Assembly (NCBI RefSeq): GCF_009720835.1
Contig: NZ_WNKZ01000062.1
Span: forward strand, 1-38,040
Origin: Pseudoduganella buxea
GTDB lineage: Bacteria > Pseudomonadota > Gammaproteobacteria > Burkholderiales > Burkholderiaceae_D
Direction of reading: 5' to 3'
DNA length: 38,040 nucleotides
Shown: piece after piece, positions 16,668-24,170 of the stretch
Position numbering within the stretch: the first letter of the stretch is position 1
Layout: each line of letters opens with the position of its first letter
Notes under the pieces: generated by a model
The model's database searches: none
What the model saw: only the letters and a program-made list of their open reading frames with translations
Told to the model about the DNA's origin: nothing
Position numbers and translations under genes: made by a program

Positions 16668-17102
16668 ATGACTCATCCGACTTTCCAGAGTGCGCGTATA
16701 ACGCGCGCGCGTTGGCATCAGACGTTTATTTCCGTAGGTATCCTGGCCTTTCTGTCGGCGTGCAGCGCGCAACAGAAATCCGCCTCGCCGGCTGAAAACA
16801 ATACCGCCACCGCGGTTCCCGCGCCGAAACTGCGCTCCGCCATGCCGCAAATGCCCTGCAAGAAGCCCGTATGGCCGCGCGAGGCCGAGCGCCAGCAACT
16901 GACGGGAACGGTCACGATGAAGTTCCTGATCGACCCGGAAGGCAAGGTGCTCGAGAAGGAAATCCTCAAGTCGAGCGGGCATCCGAGCCTGGACGTGGCG
17001 GCGCTGGACGGGACCGCGCGCTGCAAGCTCCAGGTCGCGCCGCAAGGTGGCGAACCGAAAAACGAATGGGTAGTGCTGCAATATGTCTGGACCTTCGACT
17101 GA
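16668..17102 (+). CDS. TonB C-terminal domain-like lipoprotein
   Basis: A 144-residue envelope protein. The N-terminal signal ends in the lipobox LSAC with lipidated Cys32. After a low-complexity linker comes a TonB-C-like domain: WPREAERQQLTGTVTMKFLI, DPEGKVLEKEILKSSGHPSLD and AALDG, typical of energy-transducer C-termini. It lacks a proline-rich spanning region and a conventional transmembrane anchor, so it is not a complete TonB. The 112-bp upstream gap has TATAAT at 16636-16641 but no good -35. Its last 20 bp overlap the start of the aminoglycoside kinase gene, implying one transcript. Confidence 0.75.
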   Translation: MTHPTFQSARITRARWHQTFISVGILAFLSACSAQQKSASPAENNTATAVPAPKLRSAMPQMPCKKPVWPREAERQQLTGTVTMKFLIDPEGKVLEKEILKSSGHPSLDVAALDGTARCKLQVAPQGGEPKNEWVVLQYVWTFD

Positions 17103-17931
17103 AGGCTTGGCCGCGAATATCCAGGCTGGCCGTGAAGAAGCGTGTACCGCCCCGGCCGCGCCAGCGGATATCACCGCCGCATCGGCCGGCTACCTCTGGG
17201 CCCGCGATACCGTCGGCGAATCCGGCGGCCGGGTTCATCGGCTGCATGGCAAGGCCGGTGCGCCGGAGCTGTATCTGAAACACGGCAAGGACGCCGTGGC
17301 CGACGACATCGGTCACGAAATGGTGAAGCTGCGCTGGCTGGCGGACTATCTGCCGGTGCCGGCCGTCACGCAGTTCGTTCGCACACAGGACGAAGCCTGG
17401 CTGTTGATGACGGCGCTGCCCGGTCACACGGCTTATCAGGTGATGGCGGCGCGGCCCGACCTGCAAGGGGCGGTGGTGGACGCGCTGGCGACCTTCCTGC
17501 GCCGGCTCCATGTCATTCCCGCCGATGCATGTCCGTTCACGAGCGAGCATCCCTACCGGCTGGCGCGCGCCCGTTCCCGCATCGATGGCGACCTGGTCGA
17601 CGAGGACGATTTCGACGAGGAACGCCAAGGCTGGACGGCGCAGCAGGTGTGGCAGGCGATGCAGGACCTGCTGCCGTTCGCGCCCGACCCGGTCGTCACG
17701 CACGGCGATTTTTCGCTCGATAACCTGATCATCCAGGGCGGTGACGTCGTTGGCTGTATCGACGTCGGGCAGGCCGGCATCGCCGACCGCTACCAGGACC
17801 TGGCCATCGCCTGGAACTGCCTGGGCGAATTCGGCCCCGCGCTGCAGCGGCGATTCCTCGCCCGGTACGGCATCGACCAGGTGGACCAGCGCAAGCTCGA
17901 TTTCCACCTGATGCTCGACGAACTGTTCTAG
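17083..17931 (+). CDS. APH(3')-type aminoglycoside O-phosphotransferase
   Basis: Kinase that would inactivate kanamycin/neomycin-type aminoglycosides by 3'-phosphorylation. The 282-residue protein aligns end to end with APH(3')-Ia as I remember it: GYLWARDTVGESGG, PELYLKHGK (K66, ATP lysine), HEMVKLRWLADYLPVP, AWLLMTALPG and FLRRLHVIP. The catalytic loop is VVTHGDFSLDNLI with D209 and N214. CIDVGQAGIADRYQDLAI (metal-binding D227), WNCLGEF and the C-terminal HLMLDELF follow. Everything needed for activity is present. It overlaps the preceding lipoprotein gene by 20 bp and runs convergently towards the beta-lactamase operon, 16 bp away. TTG 17107 is an alternative start. Codon use matches neighbours, suggesting long residence rather than a recent cassette. 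Confidence 0.92.
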   Translation: MSGPSTEGLAANIQAGREEACTAPAAPADITAASAGYLWARDTVGESGGRVHRLHGKAGAPELYLKHGKDAVADDIGHEMVKLRWLADYLPVPAVTQFVRTQDEAWLLMTALPGHTAYQVMAARPDLQGAVVDALATFLRRLHVIPADACPFTSEHPYRLARARSRIDGDLVDEDDFDEERQGWTAQQVWQAMQDLLPFAPDPVVTHGDFSLDNLIIQGGDVVGCIDVGQAGIADRYQDLAIAWNCLGEFGPALQRRFLARYGIDQVDQRKLDFHLMLDELF

Positions 17932-17947
17932 CCGGGACCGGCAACCG

Positions 17948-19819
17948 TCACGGCGCCAGCGCCGACAGGATCGCGTGGGCCGCCTTGATGCGCTCCGTGT
18001 TCGGGTGGTAGCTGTTGGCCAGCATGACGATACCGATCCGCCGTGCCGGCACGAACACGGCGTAGGCACCGAAGCCGTTGGTCGAACCGGTCTTGTGGAA
18101 CAGCGTCGCGCCGGTCGGCGGCACGGCCGGCACGGGCGTGGCGGCGTGTGCACCCCAGTTGGTCTCGAGGCCGGCCAGCATTTGCGCCACCGTCACGGGC
18201 CACGGGTACTGCTCCCAGCCCAATCCCTGCACCATCGGCCCGACCTTGAAACGGGGCAGTTGGGTGTCCTGCACGGCGCGGCGCATCAGCGGCGCCAGCC
18301 CGGACGGGTCGATATTGGCCTGTACGAAGCGCAGCACGTCGGCCGACGTGGACTTGACGCCGTAGGCTTCCAGGGCGTAGGGGCCGGGGTTGACGCGCAC
18401 CGGCCGGCCTTCGTGGTAGCCCCACGCATAGTTCGGCATCGCGGCCGGCGGCACGGCGACGTACGTGCTGCGCAAGCCGAACGCGGGGAACAGCACCTGC
18501 TCCATGGCGTCGGTAAAATCGCGCCCCAAGGCCCGGGCGGTGACGTGGCCCAGCAGCCCAATGCTGGGGTTCGAATAGTTGCGCTCCCGGCCGGGCGGCG
18601 CGTCGCTGTGCCAATCGCGCAAGTACCGCAGCTCGCCCCCTCGCATCACCGCGTCGGGAAACTGCATCGGCATGGCGCCGGCCGTGTAGGTGCCCAGTTC
18701 GAGCAAGGTGGCCCGGTCGATGGGCCGTCCCGCCAGCTCGGGCACGTAACGCGACGGATGATCCATCAGCGACAGCTTGCCCTGCGCCTGCGCGTAGGTC
18801 GTCAAGGTGGAGGAAAACATCTTGCTGATCGAGCCCAGTTCGAACAGCGTGTGTTCCGTCACGGGCACCTTGCCCGCCAAAGCGGCCAGGCCGTAGTTGA
18901 AGAAGTAGGGCTTGCCGCCCACCGTGACGGCGACCGCCATGCCGGGCAGCTTGTTCGCGACCATCATCGGCACGATGGCCGCATCGACGGCGGCGCGCAC
19001 CTTCGCCGTATCGTCGCCAAGGCGCGCCGGCAGGCGGCGCAGGAAGTCGTCCCGCACCTGGCGGCCGTGCGGTGGCCCCGCCTCGTCACGCGGACCGACG
19101 TCCATCTCGGCGAAGACGATGCGGCGCTCGCCCTTGACCAGCCAGCCCACGTACCAGCCCAGCCGCTGCGCGCGATCCGGCGTGCCGTCGGCCAGCACGG
19201 GCGAACCCGATCCCGTCTTGCCGACCACCTGCCAGCCGTCCACTCGTTCCGGCACCGTCGCCAGCGCGGCCGTCATCGCCAGGGCCTCCGGCCGCAGGCC
19301 CAGCTGGCCGTTGACGGCGCGGCGCAGGAAGGCCACCTGCTCGTCCGGCGAAATGCGCAGCGAGGAGCCCAGCCAGGACGCGCTCAGGCCGTTCTGCTTG
19401 CCGGCGTCGCCGGAAACGTCGCCATTGCCGTAATCGAAGCGCTTCATGTAGGCCTGGAAGCGCCGCTCGCCCAAGCTGCCGGTGAGCTGCTGCGAATACC
19501 AGACCACGGAGTTCTTCATCCACACGGCCGGATCGGTGGCCTGGCGCCACTCTGGCAGCCAGTCGACATAGCCTTCCTTGAACGGCAGGAGGGGGGCGTG
19601 CTCGCCTTGCAGGATGCCGCTGTCGTAGCCCATCAGGGCCAGCGGCAGCTTGAAGGTGGACATCGGCGGCATGCGCACGTCGCATTGGCCTTCGCGCAGC
19701 AGCCATTGGCCGGTGGCCGCGTCGGCCATGGCGATGCAGTGTGCCGCGCCATGGGCGATGCCATGGGCGAGCAAAGGGAGGGCCAGGCCCGTCAGGGCAG
19801 CCAGGGATTTCGATAGCAT
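17948..19819 (-). CDS. bifunctional class D-class C fused beta-lactamase
   Basis: A 623-residue secreted protein joining two serine beta-lactamases. After a signal peptide (about 1-25), residues 28-265 form a class D (OXA-type) enzyme: STFK (S54, K57), SVV (104-106), YGN (130-132) and KTG (201-203). A short junction (about 266-272) leads directly into a class C (AmpC) domain, 272-623: SISK (S330, K333), TYTAGAMPMQFP, YSN (415-417) and HKTGSTNGFG (KTG 576-578). Both active sites look complete. The class C part has no signal of its own. The start follows GGAG, 12 bp after the blaR stop, so blaI-blaR-bla is one operon. A natural C/D fusion, LRA-13, is known from soil metagenomics; domain order and identity to it need checking. 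Confidence 0.93.
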   Translation of the reverse strand: MLSKSLAALTGLALPLLAHGIAHGAAHCIAMADAATGQWLLREGQCDVRMPPMSTFKLPLALMGYDSGILQGEHAPLLPFKEGYVDWLPEWRQATDPAVWMKNSVVWYSQQLTGSLGERRFQAYMKRFDYGNGDVSGDAGKQNGLSASWLGSSLRISPDEQVAFLRRAVNGQLGLRPEALAMTAALATVPERVDGWQVVGKTGSGSPVLADGTPDRAQRLGWYVGWLVKGERRIVFAEMDVGPRDEAGPPHGRQVRDDFLRRLPARLGDDTAKVRAAVDAAIVPMMVANKLPGMAVAVTVGGKPYFFNYGLAALAGKVPVTEHTLFELGSISKMFSSTLTTYAQAQGKLSLMDHPSRYVPELAGRPIDRATLLELGTYTAGAMPMQFPDAVMRGGELRYLRDWHSDAPPGRERNYSNPSIGLLGHVTARALGRDFTDAMEQVLFPAFGLRSTYVAVPPAAMPNYAWGYHEGRPVRVNPGPYALEAYGVKSTSADVLRFVQANIDPSGLAPLMRRAVQDTQLPRFKVGPMVQGLGWEQYPWPVTVAQMLAGLETNWGAHAATPVPAVPPTGATLFHKTGSTNGFGAYAVFVPARRIGIVMLANSYHPNTERIKAAHAILSALAP

Positions 19820-19831
19820 GGGAACTCCGGG

Positions 19832-21592
19832 TTAAAGTGTTTTCAATCGGTCAGGCAGCATGTGCAGGAAGGCGGCGCGTGTGCGGGGACCGGCCGCGCC
19901 TTCCGTTCGGTGGCGGTCCTGGGTAAGCTGGGCGAACACGATGGTGCGCTCGCCCTTCGTGGCCCAGCCGACGAACCAGCCGTAGGCGTGGTCCTCGTCG
20001 TCGCGGCCGTCCGGGCCGACCGGCGAGCCGGTGCCTGTCTTGCCGTACACCTGCCAGCCGTCGGGCAAATCGTCCAGGCGCAGCAGGCGTGCCGTCATGT
20101 CGTGCGCATGTGCCGACACGGGCAGTTCGCGGCGTACCAGGCGGCGCAGGAAGGCAGCCTGTTCGTCCGCCGAAATCGCCAGCGACGACGTGATCCACGA
20201 CATGGTCAGGCCATTGGCCCGGCCCGCGTCGCCGGACGTGTCGCCGTTGCCATAGCCGAAGCCGCGCACGTAGCGGGCAAAGCGTTCCTCGCCGAGCTGC
20301 CGCGTGACCTGCTGCGCATACCAGGCGGCCGAGTACTTGATCCACTCGTGCGGGTCCATCGGCCGGCGCCATGCCGGCACCCAGTCGGCATAGCCGGCCT
20401 TGAAGGGCAGGCGGGGCGCGTGCTCGTCGTGCAGGAAGCCGCTGTCGTATCCCATCAGGCTGATGGCGATATTGAAGGTGGAGACGGGCGTGATGCGCAC
20501 GCCGCAGTCACCGTCGCGCTGCAAGGGCTGGCCGGTGGCCGCGTCGAGCAGCAGGGTGCAGCGCAGCAGGCCGGCAGGAACGGGTTCGGCCTGCCACGCC
20601 AGCGCCGGCTGCAGCGCGAAGTTGGCGCCGGCGATGCCGGCCAGGCCGGCGGCCGCGGCACACCGTGCCCACAGCGCGCGGCGTTTGCTGCCGGGCGTGC
20701 GAATCAGCGCAATGCGGCCGGCCAGGGTGTCCGCATCGATGCCGCCGAAGGCCAGCGCCGTCTTCATGGGCGTGTGTTGCAGTTTCAATTGCGCCACCAG
20801 CGCCGCCGCATACGCCTTGCGCTCGGCCGATGGCCGGCCACGCAGCACATCGCGGTCGCAGCCCAGTTCCTGGGCCCAGTTCAGGCTGGTCAGCAGCCGG
20901 TACAGGAAGGGGTTGAACCACAACAGCGTCTGCAGCAGCAGGCCGGCTGCCATCCAGCGCAGGTCATGGCGGCGCAGGTGGGTCAGTTCGTGCGCGACGA
21001 TCAGCTGCCGTTGCAGGGGATCGAAGTCGCGCAGGTGGCGCGGCAGCAGCAGGCGCGGCCTGAAGAGGCCCAGCAGCATCGGCGATATCGGCCCGTCCAC
21101 TTCCAGCACGGCGGCGCCGGCGGCGGGTAACAGGACCGTGCCACTGCCGGCCAGCCGGTCCAGCAGGCGCTGGGCGCGCCACAGGCGGGCGGCTGACCAA
21201 GCCAGGCCCAGCAGGTAGATGCCGAACCAGGCCCGTGCGGCAAGAAGAAGGGCGGGGCGTGCGGCGTCGTCCTCCGGTCCGGCCACCGGCACCGCACTGG
21301 TCGGCGCGGTGGGCGCGGAAGGGACTGGCGCCATCAGGTGTGCCACCGTCTGCGTCGCTTCCTCGATGGGCGGTACCAGCCGCAGGCGTTCGCTGTGCGG
21401 CAGCAGCACGAGCAGGAAGGTGGCCAGCACGGTGGCCTGGGCCAGCAGCCACGGCGTGCGCTGCGCTGCCAGCGCGGGCAGCCGGCGGCGCAGCAGCGCA
21501 CCCAGGCCCCAGACGCTCAGGCCGGCCAGCAGCGAGCCCACGCTGGCCACCAGGAAGCGCAGCAGGAAGGAATCGACATCGAAGCCGCTCAC
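19832..21592 (-). CDS. blaR: BlaR1-like sensor: M56 peptidase fused to class D-type sensor domain with altered SxxK
   Basis: A 586-residue membrane receptor. Hydrophobic helices lie near 9-33, 48-64, 115-133, 212-234 and 306-328. The M56 zinc-peptidase motif is HELTHLRRHD (H201, E202, H205) with candidate third ligand E242 in QELGCDRDV. Residues about 340-586 form a periplasmic class D beta-lactamase-like sensor with YGN (447-449) and KTG (518-520). However, the catalytic SxxK reads STFN (S371, N374) and the SxV position reads SAA (421-423). In staphylococcal BlaR1 the SxxK lysine is the general base for acylation. GTG 21592 overlaps the blaI stop as GTGA. By family, ligand binding would activate the cytoplasmic peptidase, relieving BlaI repression. 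Whether the altered site still acylates is unclear. Confidence 0.9.
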   Translation of the reverse strand: MSGFDVDSFLLRFLVASVGSLLAGLSVWGLGALLRRRLPALAAQRTPWLLAQATVLATFLLVLLPHSERLRLVPPIEEATQTVAHLMAPVPSAPTAPTSAVPVAGPEDDAARPALLLAARAWFGIYLLGLAWSAARLWRAQRLLDRLAGSGTVLLPAAGAAVLEVDGPISPMLLGLFRPRLLLPRHLRDFDPLQRQLIVAHELTHLRRHDLRWMAAGLLLQTLLWFNPFLYRLLTSLNWAQELGCDRDVLRGRPSAERKAYAAALVAQLKLQHTPMKTALAFGGIDADTLAGRIALIRTPGSKRRALWARCAAAAGLAGIAGANFALQPALAWQAEPVPAGLLRCTLLLDAATGQPLQRDGDCGVRITPVSTFNIAISLMGYDSGFLHDEHAPRLPFKAGYADWVPAWRRPMDPHEWIKYSAAWYAQQVTRQLGEERFARYVRGFGYGNGDTSGDAGRANGLTMSWITSSLAISADEQAAFLRRLVRRELPVSAHAHDMTARLLRLDDLPDGWQVYGKTGTGSPVGPDGRDDEDHAYGWFVGWATKGERTIVFAQLTQDRHRTEGAAGPRTRAAFLHMLPDRLKTL

Positions 21593-21987
21593 TTGGCGGC
21601 GTCCCCGGGCTTGTCCCCGTTCTCGTCCTCGGGCCAGTCGGCCAGCATCCGCTCCAGCCGGGCCAGCTCGCCGGCATCGACCAGCTTGCTGCCGGTGAAC
21701 ATCGTCACGGGCAGGGGGCTGTCCAGTTCCAGGATGCGGGTGCCGAAGTCGCGCGCGTAGGCGGCCAGCGTACCCAGCTTTTCCAGCGCCGCTTCGTATA
21801 CCAGCACGCCATGGCGGGTGGACTGGCTGACCATGCGCTTTTCCAGCATGCGCTCGAGCGTCTTGCGGGTCGACGAGAACGACCAGCCCAGTTCGGCGGC
21901 GACGGCTTCGTGCAGTTCACGGGCGCTCAGCGGCTGCTGGCGCCACAGGGCCTTGAGCAGGCACAGCTCGGGATTGGACGGGACCAT
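21589..21987 (-). CDS. blaI: BlaI/MecI/CopY-family repressor
   Basis: A 132-residue winged-helix repressor (ATG 21987; an in-frame TTG at 22002 would add five residues). The HTH reads MVPSNPELCLLKALW, LSARELHEAV and FSSTRKTLERMLEKRMVSQS, the typical BlaI/PenR pattern, followed by a C-terminal dimerisation/cleavage region. Its stop overlaps the blaR start. It should bind the dyad at about 22021-22038, only 34 bp before its own ATG, and repress the whole blaI-blaR-bla operon until BlaR signals. Confidence 0.92.
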   Translation of the reverse strand: MVPSNPELCLLKALWRQQPLSARELHEAVAAELGWSFSSTRKTLERMLEKRMVSQSTRHGVLVYEAALEKLGTLAAYARDFGTRILELDSPLPVTMFTGSKLVDAGELARLERMLADWPEDENGDKPGDAAK

Positions 21988-22020
21988 GGCAACGCTCCAC
22001 AATGTGACGAATGGGTCAAT

Positions 22021-22038
22021 TGTGCGACAGTTGTCACA
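22021..22038. promoter_or_regulatory. candidate BlaI/CopY-type operator
   Basis: GACAGTTGTC (22026-22035) has the NACAnnTGTN form of the CopY/BlaI-family box (consensus TACAnnTGTA). It is centred in TGTG...CACA outer arms (22021-22024 and 22035-22038). An additional TGTGAC half site sits at 22003-22008. The position, between the upstream gene's stop (22045) and blaI (21987), fits autoregulation. Inference from pattern and location. Confidence 0.55.
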
Positions 22039-22044
22039 TGGCCG

Positions 22045-22527
22045 TCAATAGAACTTTTCGATATCTCGCCTGAACGAGTTCCCGCGCAGCCTTCCAGTTA
22101 TCACTGGCGGAACCAGTACCAGCTGTTCCGCTCCGTCGGATCGGGGCGCGAACTTCCATTCACAGATGGAACGGGCAAAGCAAGCCATCAACATGCCATC
22201 GTTGATGTTGTCCTCTGCCACTACCGATACCTGGGTCACCTTGCCGCTGGGCGCGATACGGATCGCATACAAAATCCCCATGCCCTCGAGGGTGTAGCCA
22301 CCTTCGCGTTCGATATGGCGTTTGAAGCAGCGACTGTTCGCTTTATTGTCGTTGTTGACCAGGTGCGCGATCTGCGCCGATGTGGGACGATCGGCGCCGA
22401 AACGCTGGATCTTGCCGGGGATGAAATCGCCGGTCGGATCGCGCTTGATATAGCAAGCCGCCGGCTCATCGGCAAAGGCGCTGCCCACCGACAGGACGGC
22501 GGCAGCAATGGCAAGAAGGAAGCGCAT
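22045..22527 (-). CDS. small secreted protein with TonB-C/AgmX-like domain
   Basis: A 160-residue exported protein with a classical signal peptide (MRFLLAIAAAVLSVGSAFA). The mature part has four Cys. It contains GILYAIRIAPSGKVTQVSVV and MACFARSICEWKFAP, which resembles the C-terminal TonB/AgmX-PglI fold (strand-glycine-strand, then a helix ending in WxF). No membrane anchor is seen. It precedes blaI on the same strand with a 57-bp gap holding the putative operator, so it is probably a separate transcription unit. The family link is by eye only. Confidence 0.65.
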   Translation of the reverse strand: MRFLLAIAAAVLSVGSAFADEPAACYIKRDPTGDFIPGKIQRFGADRPTSAQIAHLVNNDNKANSRCFKRHIEREGGYTLEGMGILYAIRIAPSGKVTQVSVVAEDNINDGMLMACFARSICEWKFAPRSDGAEQLVLVPPVITGRLRGNSFRRDIEKFY

Positions 22528-22608
22528 GGAGTTCTCTACTCAGATAAAGATTCATCTTAGCACGAATAGTTGCCAAAAAGAATACAAACCATGCGCTCCG
22601 TTTCGCTC

Positions 22609-23901
22609 CTATATCGCGTCGTACGGCATATGCTGCAGGCTGCGTTCCAGCTCGGCCGCGGCGGCCGGCAGGTCGACGGCGGCGCCCAAGTCGCGCATCG
22701 TCGAGCCGAAGGCGTGCAGGGTGCGGAACAGGTTGTGGGCACGGCACTGCTCGCCCATCTGGCCGATGCGCACGATGTCCAGGCCGAACGAGCCGGAGAT
22801 CTCGACCCGGTAGCGCTGCGAGATGTGGGCGCATACCTGGCGGCGGTCGATCCCTGCCGGCATCTCGATGCCGATCACGGAATGCAGGCGCGAATCGGCC
22901 CGGCCGTACAGGTTCAGGCCCAGCGCCTCGATGGCGCGCTGCATCGCCGTCGAGCAGCTCAGGTGGCGGGTGAAGCGGCGCTCCAGCGTCTCCTGGCACA
23001 CCAGGTGCAGCGCTTCGTGCAGGGCCAGGATGCCCGACACGGGCGCCGTGTAGTGATACGAGGCGTGGTGCCAGAACTGGGCAGCCAGCTTGGCGTCCAG
23101 GCACCAGTGCGGCGGATCGGCCGGGCGGCTCTCGATGCGGTCCCAGGCCCGCTGCGACAGGGCGATCAGCGACACGCCGGGAATCGACGACAGGCCCTTC
23201 TGGCCGCCCGTGACGACGGCATCGATGCCCCAGTCGTCCATCAGGAGCGGCGTCGTGCTCAGGGTGCAGACGGCGTCGGCCACCACCAGGCAGTCGACCG
23301 CGCGGGCCAGCCGGGCGATCTGCGCCAGGTGGGCATTGAAGGTGGTGGACGAGGTTTCGCCATGGGCCACCGTCAGCACGGTGGGCCGCACGCGCGCCAG
23401 CATCGCTTCCAGTTCGCCCAGGTCGACCGATTCGCCCGGCGGCACGTCCAGCGTCGTCACGTCGCCGCCGACGCGCCGGGCCATTTCCGCGAAGCGGCCG
23501 CTGAAATAGCCGTTACAGATGGACAGCACCTTCGTGCCCGGCCAGACCAGGTTGGTGATGCTCATCTCCATCGCCGCCGATCCCGGGCCGGCCACGCCCA
23601 ATATCCACGGCGACTCGGTCTGGAACACGTAGCGGGCCATCGACTGCACCTGGCCGATGATGCGCGCCATCGTGTCGCCCAGGTGATTGATGACGATGGA
23701 ATTGGCATGGGCCACCCGCGCCGGAATCGGCACCGGGCCGGCGCCCATCATCAACAGGGGTTCGGCCGGCAGCAGCGCGTCGAGCGGTTCGATATGGGGC
23801 TGGGCGATGCGCATGCCCGCCGCCGCCGCTACCGCCGCCGCTGGCGCGCGGGCGGCGTCGTGGGGTTGGTCGGAACGGAAGGCGAGGACGGTATTGGGCA
23901 T
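22609..23901 (-). CDS. PLP-dependent aminotransferase (alanine/serine-glyoxylate type)
   Basis: Class V aminotransferase, 430 residues from ATG 23901 after AGGAAA. The frame is open further upstream, but that part reads as non-coding. Motifs: MGAGPVPIPARV near the start of the fold, GVAGPGSAAMEMSITNL (PLP phosphate site), VTVAHGETSSTT, VVADAVCTLST (Asp binding the pyridine N) and VTGGQKGLSSIPG with the Schiff-base lysine. About 40 N-terminal Ala-rich residues precede the usual start. The family converts glyoxylate plus Ala/Ser to glycine. It is divergent from the molybdate genes, with no functional link evident. Confidence 0.85.
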   Translation of the reverse strand: MPNTVLAFRSDQPHDAARAPAAAVAAAAGMRIAQPHIEPLDALLPAEPLLMMGAGPVPIPARVAHANSIVINHLGDTMARIIGQVQSMARYVFQTESPWILGVAGPGSAAMEMSITNLVWPGTKVLSICNGYFSGRFAEMARRVGGDVTTLDVPPGESVDLGELEAMLARVRPTVLTVAHGETSSTTFNAHLAQIARLARAVDCLVVADAVCTLSTTPLLMDDWGIDAVVTGGQKGLSSIPGVSLIALSQRAWDRIESRPADPPHWCLDAKLAAQFWHHASYHYTAPVSGILALHEALHLVCQETLERRFTRHLSCSTAMQRAIEALGLNLYGRADSRLHSVIGIEMPAGIDRRQVCAHISQRYRVEISGSFGLDIVRIGQMGEQCRAHNLFRTLHAFGSTMRDLGAAVDLPAAAAELERSLQHMPYDAI

Positions 23902-24044
23902 GATGGTTTCCTGTAAGGCGGCGGGGCCGCATGGTGGGACTGCACGAGAGAGGCGACACGGAAGATGCGGGCTGCGGGCCGGATAGGCGGGGCGCGATCG
24001 GGCGGCAGGCGCCGGGGATGGTGGTGCTTGCCAAAGGATAAATG

Positions 24045-24074
24045 ATTCTAGCAGCGCCACTTATAGGCCAGCAA
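24045..24074 (-). promoter_or_regulatory. candidate promoter of the aminotransferase gene
   Basis: Read on the minus strand, TTGCTG (24074-24069) and TAGAAT (24050-24045) are spaced by 18 bp, about 144 bp upstream of the aminotransferase ATG. No riboswitch structure was recognised in the leader. Prediction only. Confidence 0.35.
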
Positions 24075-24115
24075 CGATTATCGTTATACGCATCGCGCAT
24101 ACGACGACCCTGGCA

Positions 24116-24141
24116 GCGCTATATAATCAGGTATATTGCGC
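24116..24141. promoter_or_regulatory. ModE-binding site in front of modA
   Basis: The arms GCGCTATATA (24116-24125) and TATATTGCGC (24132-24141) form a 10-bp inverted repeat with one mismatch around a 6-nt spacer. This matches the known ModE box (CGnTATATA, N6, TATATnnCG type). It overlaps a TATAAT (24122-24127), which would be the modA -10. Molybdate-loaded ModE, encoded at the end of the same operon, should block transcription here. Confidence 0.85.
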
Positions 24142-24170
24142 TTTGACCGCCCTTGGACCCTATCCCCACC

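Noticed and set aside
17975..19816. 613-codon plus-strand frame opposite the fused beta-lactamase
   Set aside because: Shadow frame; the minus strand carries the signal peptide, both sets of beta-lactamase motifs and a ribosome-binding site.
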